Positions 24,898 to 33,177 of a stretch of DNA of 63,921 nt are shown here, piece after piece (position 1 is the stretch's first letter; each line of letters starts with the position of its first letter). The translations under genes and the position numbers were made by a program. Origin of the DNA: Sphingomonas sp. 37zxx (lineage in GTDB: Bacteria > Pseudomonadota > Alphaproteobacteria > Sphingomonadales > Sphingomonadaceae). The notes under the pieces were generated by a model. That model was not told where the DNA came from. It did no database searches and saw only the letters and a program-made list of their open reading frames with translations. The stretch lies in the NCBI RefSeq assembly GCF_000786205.1, contig NZ_JROH01000020.1:1-63921 (forward strand). Reading direction: 5' to 3'.

Positions 24898-25209
24898 TCA
24901 TGCGGATGCCAGAGCCATACCGACAACGCCAGTGGTCTTCGATTCGACATAACCACCAAGTACTTCTACGAAATCGACCAGAGGCTCGACCGTTGCATCC
25001 ATGATTTGGTGCTTGCGCAGTTCGGCGATCAAGTGGCCATGCGATTCAATATCGGTGATGATGACTAGTCCACCACCCACCTTTGAATGTGCGCTGACGA
25101 TTCGACCATTTGAGATTGATTCCTGAATCTTTGACTTGAATTCGCTAACGGCTTCAACCGGCAACGAGGCGAGCAGTCCCTTGGCGGGAATCGTGATCAT
25201 GTATTTCAT
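24898..25209 (-). CDS. Small alpha/beta protein heading the synthase operon, function unknown
   Basis: 103 residues. It has an excellent ribosome site (AGGAG, seven bases before ATG 25209), so it is very probably translated. The sequence starts MKYMITIPAKG and has two amphipathic helices and beta-type stretches (GGLVIITDIES, ATVEPLVDFVEVLGGYVE), consistent with a ferredoxin-like dimeric fold of muconolactone-isomerase/YCII type; the tail VVGMALASA is hydrophobic. The gene is AT-richer than the synthases. It is the first gene after the divergent control region. It could be a small cyclase or isomerase or a regulator; I do not recognise it. Confidence 0.75.
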   Translation of the reverse strand: MKYMITIPAKGLLASLPVEAVSEFKSKIQESISNGRIVSAHSKVGGGLVIITDIESHGHLIAELRKHQIMDATVEPLVDFVEVLGGYVESKTTGVVGMALASA

Positions 25210-25469
25210 GGCAAATCTCCTGAAGATAACCGGCTACGACTCGCAGCCATGTTTACGCAACACAAAATCGCATGTTCCTTACTGACAAAGTTATCACGCC
25301 ATGTAAGTCGGAGCTATTATTTTTTGACATAAACTGCATGGAATATCATCCGACACGGATGTATCCCGAGATTCACTATGTGTTCTCCCCAGAATGGACT
25401 AGTATATAGTTTTATTGTCTTGTACCTGTAACCGATCTCGGCTGGTATGACAGTAATCTTCGGCTATGT

Positions 25470-25491
25470 CGTATTGCAGCATAGCAATACG
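25470..25491. promoter_or_regulatory. Perfect 8-bp inverted repeat, candidate operator
   Basis: CGTATTGC (25470-25477), six-base spacer AGCATA, GCAATACG (25484-25491). Half of the motif (CGTATTG) recurs at 25508-25514, as expected for a regulator site with a second half-site. No cognate regulator is encoded inside the cluster. Confidence 0.5.
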
Positions 25492-25548
25492 GAGAGTTCG
25501 TTATTTGCGTATTGGTTAAAGAGCATTTAAACTTAAATGATGACTATA

Positions 25549-25565
25549 GATTGGATAAACCAATC
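25549..25565. promoter_or_regulatory. Inverted repeat near the start of the plus-strand operon
   Basis: GATTGG (25549-25554), ATAAA, CCAATC (25560-25565), a perfect 6-bp dyad 54 bases before the ATG of the first radical SAM gene. Could be an operator or a leader hairpin. Confidence 0.4.
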
Positions 25566-25618
25566 GTGCCTGCGCGATTTCCGTAGGGGTGCGATTCGTC
25601 GATAGGGCGGAATTCTGT

Positions 25619-27187
25619 ATGAACAGACTTCGATCGATCCTTCTCGTCTGTGCAGCCAACGATCACGAAATATCGGCCTGGACATATGACGAGTTGCCAA
25701 AGCTGCTGAACCGGAAGGCTTTCATTACACCACTGCCTTTGGCGACGATCGCGGGACTGACGCCCGACGATATCGATGTGCATATTTGGGATGAACATAT
25801 GCATGGCCCGGTGGACGATAGCCCCCTGCTCGAGACATGCGATCTGGTTGGGGTGACGGCGTTTTCCGCGCATCTGCGCCGCGCCCGCGCCATCGCCCGG
25901 GTTGCGCGGGCCAAGGGCCGGATGGTCGTGATCGGCGGCCCCGGGGTCACCGCCGCACCCGACAAATGCAAGTCGGATTTCGACGTGCTTTTCCTGGGTG
26001 AAGCCGAGGCGACCTGGCCGCGATTTATCGAGGAATATCGCTCCGGCACGCATGCGAAACTGTACCAGGATGCCGTGCTGCCCGATCTGGCGAACGCGCC
26101 CAAACCCCGTTGGGAGTCGCTGGCGCAGGACATCCCGTTTTATGTCACCGGCGGGGTTCAGGTGTCGCGGGGCTGCCCGTTCAATTGTGAATTTTGCGGA
26201 GTTTGGCAGACCTTTGGGCGCAAGATGCGAACCAAGCCGATCGACCTGGTGATCGACGAGGTTCGCACGTTGCAGCAGCTTGGCCTACGCAGCATTCTGT
26301 TTTGCTCGGATAACTTCGTCGGGACGCCGAAATACGCCAAGGAACTACTGCGCCGCGTGATCGACGAGAACCAGAAGCTGGACCAGCCGCTGCTATATTC
26401 GGCCGAACTGGACATTACGATCGCCCGCGACCCCGAAATGCTGGCGCTGCTGGCGGACGCCAATTTTTCGGGGCTGTTGATCGGTATCGAGACACCGAAT
26501 GTCGCCAGCCTGAAGGAAACCCGAAAGCGCCAGAATTTGCGCGAAGACCTGGTGCTCACCGTTCGCCGGATTCAGTCCTATGGCGTGCCGGTCGATGGGT
26601 CGATCATCGTCGGGTTCGATCACGATACCCCCACAATCTTCCAGGAACAGTTCGAGTTCCTGCAGGCAGCGCAAATCCCGTTGCCCAAGATGCACATGCT
26701 CAAGGCTATCGCCGGCACCGAATTATACGACCGGCTGCACGCCGTGGGGCGGGTGATCGACGTTGCCATGCCGCACAGCGGCGGGTCGCAGGAATATCTC
26801 GACGCCGCCGTGCATACCAACATTCTGCCCGTCGGCATGACTCGCGAGGAGTTGATGAACGGCTATCTGTGGTTGGTCGAGAAAATCTTTGCCTGGGAGA
26901 ATTTCGAGGAGAGGGTGAACGGCTTTGTCGACGGCGTAAGCCGTCAGCCGCAGGTTTCGTGGAGCGCGCCGTCCAAGGGGACGGCAAATTATTTGCGGAC
27001 CTGCACCGATTCGTTCTCCGCCGAAGCCAGCGCGGCGATCCACCGCATCCTCGATCGGACCGAGGCGGAAAAGCCGTACATGCTCGAAACCGTCGCGCGG
27101 CTGTGTTTCCGGCACGTGTTTGAAGCGCGGCGCGTCCCGATCATGCGCCGCGAAATCCAGGATCAGGTCGTGCTCGAACTGGTGTGA
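25619..27187 (+). CDS. B12-binding-domain radical SAM enzyme, HpnP-like (paralogue 1)
   Basis: 522 residues from ATG 25619, with AGGGCGG upstream. N-terminal Rossmann-like cobalamin-binding domain (~1-165: PLATIAGLTPDDIDVHIWDE, VVIGGPGVTAAP, LGEAEATWPRF). Radical SAM cluster CPFNCEFC (Cys186, Cys190, Cys193). The C-terminal half resembles the DUF4070 region of HpnP, the hopanoid C-2 methylase (GIETPNVASLKETRKRQN, SIIVGFDHDTPTIFQEQ). Relatives methylate unactivated carbons or catalyse other B12-assisted radical steps. First gene of the plus-strand operon and paralogous to the gene after it. Substrate is unknown; a C-methylation of the acyl chain is the simplest inference. Confidence 0.88.
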   Translation: MNRLRSILLVCAANDHEISAWTYDELPKLLNRKAFITPLPLATIAGLTPDDIDVHIWDEHMHGPVDDSPLLETCDLVGVTAFSAHLRRARAIARVARAKGRMVVIGGPGVTAAPDKCKSDFDVLFLGEAEATWPRFIEEYRSGTHAKLYQDAVLPDLANAPKPRWESLAQDIPFYVTGGVQVSRGCPFNCEFCGVWQTFGRKMRTKPIDLVIDEVRTLQQLGLRSILFCSDNFVGTPKYAKELLRRVIDENQKLDQPLLYSAELDITIARDPEMLALLADANFSGLLIGIETPNVASLKETRKRQNLREDLVLTVRRIQSYGVPVDGSIIVGFDHDTPTIFQEQFEFLQAAQIPLPKMHMLKAIAGTELYDRLHAVGRVIDVAMPHSGGSQEYLDAAVHTNILPVGMTREELMNGYLWLVEKIFAWENFEERVNGFVDGVSRQPQVSWSAPSKGTANYLRTCTDSFSAEASAAIHRILDRTEAEKPYMLETVARLCFRHVFEARRVPIMRREIQDQVVLELV

Positions 27188-27244
27188 AAGCTTGCCACCC
27201 CCGTCGCGGGCGGCCCCGCGCATCAGACCTAGGAGGCGAATTTG

Positions 27245-28879
27245 GTGAAAAAGAAAATCCTGCTGGTTTCGCCCGGCACCGAGCTGGAAAGCATCGACTG
27301 GATCGACCGCTACGCCAAGAACATCAAGCACCAGCCGGCCTATGTCGCCCCGCTGAGCATCGCCACCGTCGCCGGACTGACGCCAGATCGCTATGACGTG
27401 CAATTGTGGGACGAGGCGGTGCAAGGGCCGGCCGAACGCAACCTGGATGCCGGGTATGATCTGGTGGGAATCACCGGCTATTCGGACCATCTCAGTCGCG
27501 GGCTGATCGTGGCGGACGCCTTTCGCGCGCGCGGCATCCCCGTTGTTCTGGGCGGAGCGGGCATCACCGCGGCCCCGCATAAGGGCAAGGACCATGCCGA
27601 CGCGATCATCGTCGGCGAGGCCGAGGCGACCTGGCCGCGCTTTCTGGACGATTTCGACGCCGGACGGGTGCTGTCGATCTATCGCGCGCCATTGACGGCG
27701 GAGATTGGCGACGCTCCGCCCCCGCGCTGGGACAGCATCGCCGCGATCATGCCCGACAGCTATAAAAGCGGATCGGTGGAAACCAGCCGCGGCTGCCCGT
27801 TCGACTGCGAATTTTGCGACGTGTGGAAGAAATTCGGGCGCAAGATGCGGACCAAGCCGGTGCCGCAGGTGCTGGACGAAATCCGGACGCTGGAGCGGAT
27901 CGGCATGAAGCGGATCTATCTGGCCACCGACAATTTCATCGGCGCACCGAAATACGCCAAAGAGGTGCTGCGCGCACTCGCGCCGATGAACCGACAGTTT
28001 CGCTATCCGATGTCGTTCATGGCCGAACTGACGCTGACACTGGCGCAGGACACCGAAATGATGGCGCTGCTGGCGCAGGCCAATTTCACCCGCGTATTGA
28101 TCGGACTTGAGTCGACCAACGAGGATTCGCTCAAGGAAACGCGCAAGCGGCAAAATCTGCGCGGCGACATGATCGCCAAATGCCGTACCATTGCTTCCTA
28201 TGGGATCGGGATCACCGGCTCGTTGATCGTCGGGTTCGACAATGACGGCATCGGCGTGTTCGACGACCAGGCCAAGTTCATTCAGGAAGCGTTGATCCCG
28301 ATTCCGCGGCTCAACATCCTGCGCGCGCTGGACGGCACCGATCTGTATGATCGCCTAGGTGCCGATGGCCGCCTGATCGACATGGATAAAACCTATTCGC
28401 GCGAAGAGCTTCGCTCGCTGACGCTGCCAACCAACCTGCTGTTCAACAAGATGCGCCGCTCGGAGCTGTATGAAGGGTTTCTCGCGCTGCAGGAGCAGGT
28501 GTGGAACTGGCGAAATTTCGAACCGCGCACGATCGGGTTCATCGACAATTTCACCAACCTGCCCGACCGCGGCGCAGACGACCGGCTCGATCGCGTCGTG
28601 CCCCAGTTGCAGGCGACGATGCGCCAACTGCCCGAGGCGGATGCGGGGGCGATCGATCGCATCCTGTCGCATGTGCGTGCCAAGGCCCCTGCCTATGTCT
28701 GGGAGATCGCTGCCGAGACGATGATTCAGGCCTATCACGCGGCGCAAATGCCCAACATGCGAAAGATGCTGACCCGGCAGGTTGCGATCGAGCGTCGGCT
28801 GGAGGCAAATGGTGGTTATGTTCCGCTGGAAATCGAGCCGGTCGTCGCCGAGTCGATTGCCGTTCCGGTTCTGGCGTGA
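27245..28879 (+). CDS. B12-binding-domain radical SAM enzyme, HpnP-like (paralogue 2)
   Basis: 544 residues from GTG 27245; TTG 27242 is one codon longer. AGGAGG at 27231-27236 gives eight-base spacing to the GTG. Same layout as its neighbour: cobalamin-binding domain (YVAPLSIATVAGL, VVLGGAGITAAP), cluster CPFDCEFC (Cys184, Cys188, Cys191), HpnP-like C-terminal part (ATDNFIGAPKYAKEVLRAL, SLKETRKRQN, SLIVGFDNDG). Long shared stretches with paralogue 1 point to tandem duplication followed by divergence, so the two probably act on different positions or in sequence. The GTG of the PPTase gene overlaps its stop. Confidence 0.88.
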   Translation: MKKKILLVSPGTELESIDWIDRYAKNIKHQPAYVAPLSIATVAGLTPDRYDVQLWDEAVQGPAERNLDAGYDLVGITGYSDHLSRGLIVADAFRARGIPVVLGGAGITAAPHKGKDHADAIIVGEAEATWPRFLDDFDAGRVLSIYRAPLTAEIGDAPPPRWDSIAAIMPDSYKSGSVETSRGCPFDCEFCDVWKKFGRKMRTKPVPQVLDEIRTLERIGMKRIYLATDNFIGAPKYAKEVLRALAPMNRQFRYPMSFMAELTLTLAQDTEMMALLAQANFTRVLIGLESTNEDSLKETRKRQNLRGDMIAKCRTIASYGIGITGSLIVGFDNDGIGVFDDQAKFIQEALIPIPRLNILRALDGTDLYDRLGADGRLIDMDKTYSREELRSLTLPTNLLFNKMRRSELYEGFLALQEQVWNWRNFEPRTIGFIDNFTNLPDRGADDRLDRVVPQLQATMRQLPEADAGAIDRILSHVRAKAPAYVWEIAAETMIQAYHAAQMPNMRKMLTRQVAIERRLEANGGYVPLEIEPVVAESIAVPVLA

Positions 28880-29577
28880 GCGCAGCGTTGCCGCGCGGCG
28901 CGACGGCGTTCTGGTCGATGTCGGTGGGGGCGGACTGCGATCACTGGCTAGACCGGTGGTCGCGTTTGCTCGACGATCAGGAGCGCGCGCGGGCGTCGCG
29001 GTTTGTCTTTCCGCAACATCGCCGGGCATTCATCGCCAGCCACGCGCTGGTTCGAGTGATGCTGGGCAAACTGCTGGGTCGCAAACCGGCTTTGCTGCAG
29101 TTCGACCGCCACCAACTAGGGCGCCCTGAATTGATCGATACGGGGCGGATCAGCTTTTCGCTGTCGCATACCGACGACCTGGTTGCCTGTGCGGTGAGCG
29201 GTTCGGGCATTGTCGGCATGGATGTCGAGCCCGATCGCGGCCGGGCGGATTCTCACGCCATTGCCGAGCGTTTCTTCACGCCTGCCGAGGCACGAACGGT
29301 GCGAGAACAGGGGGACGGGGCGTTCGTCCGATTATGGACGCTCAAGGAAGCGTTTGTGAAGGCGACGGGCGAGGGCTTGCGGCGACCGCTCGACAGTTTT
29401 CAATTCGCGCTCGATCCGGTGAAACTGGAAACCGGCGGCGATGGGCAAGCCTGGCGCTTTGCCCAACTGAAGCCGTCACCTGTCCATTGGGCGGCGGTGG
29501 CGCTGCGCGATGCCCCGCCGCACGCATCGCCGCTGGCGTTGACATGCCGGACCTGCCGGCCCGAGAACTTGCAGTGA
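28876..29577 (+). CDS. Sfp/Gsp-type 4'-phosphopantetheinyl transferase
   Basis: 233 residues from GTG 28876 (GTGA overlap with the upstream stop). The Mg/CoA site GMDVEPD and the WTLKEAFVKATGEGL motif of Sfp-type enzymes are both present, with RISFSLSHTDD before them. It transfers phosphopantetheine from CoA to carrier-protein serines; the cluster has five (Ser475, Ser1475 and Ser2495 of the hybrid, Ser1703 of the PKS, and the free ACP). Its presence in the operon strongly supports that the cluster makes a carrier-bound product. Confidence 0.93.
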   Translation: MSAALPRGATAFWSMSVGADCDHWLDRWSRLLDDQERARASRFVFPQHRRAFIASHALVRVMLGKLLGRKPALLQFDRHQLGRPELIDTGRISFSLSHTDDLVACAVSGSGIVGMDVEPDRGRADSHAIAERFFTPAEARTVREQGDGAFVRLWTLKEAFVKATGEGLRRPLDSFQFALDPVKLETGGDGQAWRFAQLKPSPVHWAAVALRDAPPHASPLALTCRTCRPENLQ

Positions 29578-30905
29578 CCGCGATGGTTTCTGACCCGGAT
29601 GCAGCAATACCGTCCGCGAGCTGGTGTGTCTTGCCGTGGATGCATTTGTTCGTGGGCGAGAATGGCACGATGCGACCGTGCTGCATGGCGCTGGAAAACC
29701 CAGCAATGGTCAACCGCGATGCCGATGGCGCACCGATTACCGCCTATGACGGCGTACCGCTTGAGGAGAGTTGGAATTCGCCGTTCATGCGGACGATCCG
29801 GCGCGAGATGCTGCACGGCGAGCGGCCGGCGGCCTGCGCGCGGTGTTTTCGCGACGAGGATCTGGGGATTCGCAGCGAGCGCCAGATGTCGAACGAGACG
29901 TTCGGCAACCATATCGCCGAAGCGCTTGCGGCAACCGGAGCCGATGGTGAATCGTCGCCCGATCTGATCCGCAGCCTCGACATTCGGCTGGGCAATCGCT
30001 GCAATCTGAAATGTCGAATGTGTTCGCCGGTCTCTAGCCGGGCGACGCGGGCCGATTATGCGGCGCTATATGCGATCGAACCCGATGATCCGCGACTGGC
30101 GGCGCAGATCGGTCCCGAGGACTGGATGTCCTCCCCCGCGTTTCTGGACCTGTTCGCGGCATGTTCGGCGGGCGCGCAACGGATTCAGTTTTCCGGGGGC
30201 GAACCGCTGTTGATCCCGGAGATGAAGCTGTTGTTGCGGGGGCTGGTCGACCGCGGGCTCGCACCGGGGATCGACCTGTTTTACATCACCAATCTGACAA
30301 CGCTGCCGGTGTTGCTTTTCCCATTGTGGCAGCAATTTCGCCGGGTCAGCTTTCTGGTGTCGCTCGATGCCATCGAAACGGCGGGCGAGTATATCCGCAA
30401 TAATCTCAACTGGCCGCGGCTGGATACCAATTTGCGCCTGTTGAACGGCAAGGCAGCGCAGATTGGCTGTCGTAAGCCGCGTGTGAACGTAACGGTGCAG
30501 GCCTATAACATTCTGAGGATCGACGAGACTGTCAGCTATGTCGCCGAACAATTGCCGCAGTTCGGCCGCCCTAATTTAAGCCTGTTATATTATCCCGAGC
30601 ATCTGGGCATCCGCGTGCTGCCAGCGCCGCTGAAGCAGGAGGCGACCCAGCGGTTGCGGCGATTGGCTGATCGGGTTCGCACCGGGTGGCCCGGTCAATG
30701 GAGCAGCGACGAGTCCGGCGATCTCGTCTCCACCATCGAGGCGATTATCGAGCATATGAACGGTGCCGATCGCGGCGATCTGCTCGACGAGTTTCGGCGC
30801 TGGACGCGAGTACTTGACGACCGTCGTGGGGAGAACGTGCACGTCGCGCTGCCCGAACTTGCACCGATTTTCGACGTCGCTTTTGCCGAGGAACCTGTCC
30901 GATGA
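29574..30905 (+). CDS. Radical SAM enzyme with N-terminal twitch/SPASM-like cysteine domain (paralogue 2)
   Basis: 443 residues from GTG 29574, which overlaps the PPTase stop (GTGA); ATG 29583 is an alternative. The N-terminal domain has CVLPWMHLF, PCC and CARCFRDEDLGIRS, the same cysteine spacing as the gene at 22291-23589. Core motif CNLKCRMC (Cys143, Cys147, Cys150), then FSGGEPLL. Thus both operons carry one copy of this unusual layout. Substrate is unknown; as in other auxiliary-cluster radical SAM enzymes the extra cluster may bind substrate or carry electrons. Confidence 0.85.
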   Translation: MTAMVSDPDAAIPSASWCVLPWMHLFVGENGTMRPCCMALENPAMVNRDADGAPITAYDGVPLEESWNSPFMRTIRREMLHGERPAACARCFRDEDLGIRSERQMSNETFGNHIAEALAATGADGESSPDLIRSLDIRLGNRCNLKCRMCSPVSSRATRADYAALYAIEPDDPRLAAQIGPEDWMSSPAFLDLFAACSAGAQRIQFSGGEPLLIPEMKLLLRGLVDRGLAPGIDLFYITNLTTLPVLLFPLWQQFRRVSFLVSLDAIETAGEYIRNNLNWPRLDTNLRLLNGKAAQIGCRKPRVNVTVQAYNILRIDETVSYVAEQLPQFGRPNLSLLYYPEHLGIRVLPAPLKQEATQRLRRLADRVRTGWPGQWSSDESGDLVSTIEAIIEHMNGADRGDLLDEFRRWTRVLDDRRGENVHVALPELAPIFDVAFAEEPVR

Positions 30906-31330
30906 ACCAGCGTACAATCTCGCCCGCAGGGCATCTGGACGAGGTCCGCTGGCTCGACCTGCCATCGCATGGCGATCCACGCGGAACATTGACCGCGGTC
31001 GAAAGCGGCCAGGATGTGCCGTTCGACGTCAGGCGGGTCTATGTGCTGCACGACATCGTGGCCGATCGAGGGGGGCATGCGCACCGCGATACCCATCAAT
31101 TGGTCACAGCAGTGGCCGGCGGGTTCGACCTGAGCCTGTCCGATGGCAGCAGCCGGCGGACCTATCGTCTGAACCGGCCAACGCGCGGGCTGTTGTTCGG
31201 GCCGATGCTGTTCATCACGATGACCGGCTTCCTGCCCGATACCCGCGTATTGGTGATGGCGAGTACCCATTATGACGGTGCGCGATCGATCCGCTCCTGG
31301 CCCGATTATCTGGCGGCGATCGGCCAATGA
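30902..31330 (+). CDS. WxcM/FdtA-like sugar 3,4-ketoisomerase (cupin)
   Basis: 142-residue cupin. RGTLTAVESGQDVPFDVRRV, the histidine pair in RGGHAHRDTHQLVTAV and the FGPMLFITMTGF strand match dTDP-4-dehydro-6-deoxyglucose 3,4-ketoisomerases (FdtA, QdtA, Tyl1a). These move the keto group of TDP-4-keto-6-deoxyglucose to C-3. It is coupled to both neighbours by ATGA overlaps (30902-30905 and 31327-31330). With the 2,3-dehydratase it indicates a modified 6-deoxyhexose; the rest of the sugar pathway is not in the window. Confidence 0.85.
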   Translation: MNQRTISPAGHLDEVRWLDLPSHGDPRGTLTAVESGQDVPFDVRRVYVLHDIVADRGGHAHRDTHQLVTAVAGGFDLSLSDGSSRRTYRLNRPTRGLLFGPMLFITMTGFLPDTRVLVMASTHYDGARSIRSWPDYLAAIGQ

Positions 31331-32808
31331 GCGGCGACCGCGCACGGCAGGACGAGGAAGCCATCCTGCGCTCGGCACTCACCAGCGATAGCGCGATCCA
31401 GCCACTGGCCACACTGCCCGGGTGGATTGAGCGGCAGTCGCAGCGGCTGAAGCTGGAGACGAAGCGCATACCCTTCGACGCGCTCGATCAATGGCGGTGG
31501 CTGCCCAATCCGGTGCGGTTGGCGCATGTTTCGGGCAAGTTCTTTGAAATGGAGGGTATTCGCGTTGAAAGCGAGTTTGGCGCATGTGCGGCGTGGGAAC
31601 AGCCGATCATCCGCCAGCCCGAGATCGGCAATCTGGGCATCATCGCGCAACGCCTGAACGGCGTGCTCCATTTTCTGCTGCAAGCCAAGGTCGAGCCCGG
31701 CAACATCAACGGCATCCAGCTTTCCCCGACCGAGCAGGCGACGCGCAGCAATTACCTGCAAGTGCATAACGGCCAGGCCCCGCCCTTCCACGCCTATTTC
31801 CAGACACAAGGAAAAGGACGGGTGCTCGCCGATCGGCTGCTTGGCGAGCATGGTCATCGGTTCTTGCGCAAGCGCAACCGCAACGTGATTGTCGAAGTCG
31901 ATGCCGAAACCGACCCGTTCGACCAAGACGGCTTTTGCTGGCTGACGCTGGGCCAGATCAAGCAGTTGATGCGGCAGGACAATCTGATCAATATGTCGAC
32001 TCGATCGGTGCTGTCTTGCCTACCACTATCGCCTTGGGCGGGTCGACCGCGCATGTCGATGCCGGAGGAACACACGTTCGAGGGGGCGCTGATCGTCTCG
32101 CTTTACCAGCAGGACAGGCACCAGCACACGACCGGTGAATTGTTGAACTGGCTGGCATCGTTGCGGGCGCGCAATCATTTCAGAACCTATCGCCGTCCAC
32201 TCGATCAGTTGGAGGGCTGGCGCTGCAATGACACCGAAATCACATCCGATCGCGGCACCCATGATTTTTCGGTGATCGCGGTTTCGGTGACCGCGGGGGG
32301 GCGGGAGGTGCGTAGCTGGTCGCAGCCGATGATCCATCATGTCGGCATCGGCACGGTCGGTTTCCTTTGCAGCCGGATCAAGGGCGTGATGCATTTGCTG
32401 GTCCGTGCCTGCCTGCCGCCGGGTGGCGATACATCGTTCGAATTAGGGCCGACGCTGTGCGTTTCGGCGGGATCGACTGGGGCAGTTGCGTCCGATCCGA
32501 TCGCGGCGCTGTTCGTTGACCCTTCCCCTGAAAGCGTGCGCCATAATTCGATCCAGTCCGAAGAAGGCGGGCGGCTGAGCCATTATCGTAGTCGTTACCT
32601 GATTCTGGAGGTGCCCAGTGGCGATATGCCGGTGGCGCAGGACGATGCGCGCTGGATGACGCTTGGACAGCTTGCCGCATTCAACCATTTCGGCATGGTC
32701 AATATGGAAGCGCGAAACCTGCTGGCGTGCCTGGATTTCTGCCCCGACCCGATCGCAGCGCCGATCGAATGGCGCGCTGAACCTGCTGATCTGGCGATGT
32801 CGGGCTGA
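31327..32808 (+). CDS. NDP-hexose 2,3-dehydratase (EvaA/TylX3 family)
   Basis: 493 residues made of two tandem copies of the 2,3-dehydratase domain, the usual length for the family. Each half has the pattern W..PM/I..Q..IGNLGI or HHVGIGTVGF, followed by GVMHFLLQAK/GVMHLLVRAC, and ends with WMTLGQ/WLTLGQ and MEARNLLACL-type helices. The family removes the C-2 hydroxyl of TDP-4-keto-6-deoxyglucose to start 2,6-dideoxysugar synthesis, as in vancosamine and mycarose pathways. Last gene of the plus-strand operon. The companion C-3 reductase or aminotransferase is absent here, so the final sugar cannot be predicted. Confidence 0.88.
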   Translation: MSGDRARQDEEAILRSALTSDSAIQPLATLPGWIERQSQRLKLETKRIPFDALDQWRWLPNPVRLAHVSGKFFEMEGIRVESEFGACAAWEQPIIRQPEIGNLGIIAQRLNGVLHFLLQAKVEPGNINGIQLSPTEQATRSNYLQVHNGQAPPFHAYFQTQGKGRVLADRLLGEHGHRFLRKRNRNVIVEVDAETDPFDQDGFCWLTLGQIKQLMRQDNLINMSTRSVLSCLPLSPWAGRPRMSMPEEHTFEGALIVSLYQQDRHQHTTGELLNWLASLRARNHFRTYRRPLDQLEGWRCNDTEITSDRGTHDFSVIAVSVTAGGREVRSWSQPMIHHVGIGTVGFLCSRIKGVMHLLVRACLPPGGDTSFELGPTLCVSAGSTGAVASDPIAALFVDPSPESVRHNSIQSEEGGRLSHYRSRYLILEVPSGDMPVAQDDARWMTLGQLAAFNHFGMVNMEARNLLACLDFCPDPIAAPIEWRAEPADLAMSG

Positions 32809-32858
32809 CCTCTGCTACCGCGCCAGGCCCTGATGCAACATCGGGGCGAGGCTACGTC

Positions 32859-32927
32859 AAAAATGGAGCCTCGCTGTCCGCCTCTCGGGCTTGGTCCCGC
32901 GGGGTGGGGCGGACATGGCGAGGCTCC
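32859..32927 (-). terminator. Rho-independent terminator-like hairpin 1
   Basis: Outer arms GGAGCCTCGC (32865-32874) and GCGAGGCTCC (32918-32927); inner arms TGTCCGCC (32875-32882) and GGCGGACA (32908-32915). Reading the minus strand it is followed by A then TTTTT (32863-32859). Confidence 0.65.
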
Positions 32928-33007
32928 ACCTATGGTCGGCACGTAGAGGGAGCACGCAGCCGATGTTGTTGGGATACCGTAGCTGTTGATATAAGCCCAA
33001 TAGAAAG
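32859..33007 (-). repeat. Terminator-tailed element, copy 1 (possible small RNA)
   Basis: On the minus strand the block begins CTTTCTATT and ends in a hairpin with TTTTT. It aligns without gaps to copy 2 from the hairpin to the far end: CGATGT lies 34 bases and AATAGAAAG starts 72 bases beyond the hairpin in both. Period between copies is 314 bases. Function unknown. Confidence 0.5.
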
Positions 33008-33177
33008 CCGGAGGCGGATTCGATAGCGAGCATCTATCGATCAGCGCGAGGTATTCGGTATCACGCATGCTGGGGCCGATTGGTTCAAGGATCCTGAACG
33101 CGGGAAATTTGCGTTATGCGCGCCGTGCCCGGTGCCGCGCCGGCGATTGGGGTCCGAATGCCGAAGGAATGTGCAGG

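Larger units (their letters stand above)
25210..25618. promoter_or_regulatory. AT-rich divergent control region of the biosynthetic cluster
   Basis: About 400 bases, strikingly AT-rich against the surrounding DNA, separating the minus-strand synthase operon from the plus-strand radical SAM/deoxysugar operon. No gene is apparent. It must hold both promoters. Two inverted repeats lie on the plus-operon side (25470-25491, 25549-25565), and the heptamer CGTATTG recurs at 25508-25514. A TATACT element is readable on the minus strand at 25406-25401, but no well-spaced -35 partner was found. Confidence 0.7.

Noticed and set aside
25324..25329. TTGACA hexamer as a -35 element
   Set aside because: The only TAT-rich partner (25344) lies 14 bases away, outside sigma-70 spacing.
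25426..25454. CTGT...ACAG lux-box-like dyad in the control region
   Set aside because: Only four-base arms pair, no LuxR gene nearby; too weak to report as a site.
26723..28153. 476-residue minus-strand frame over both B12 radical SAM genes
   Set aside because: Antisense shadow; no ribosome site and no family features.
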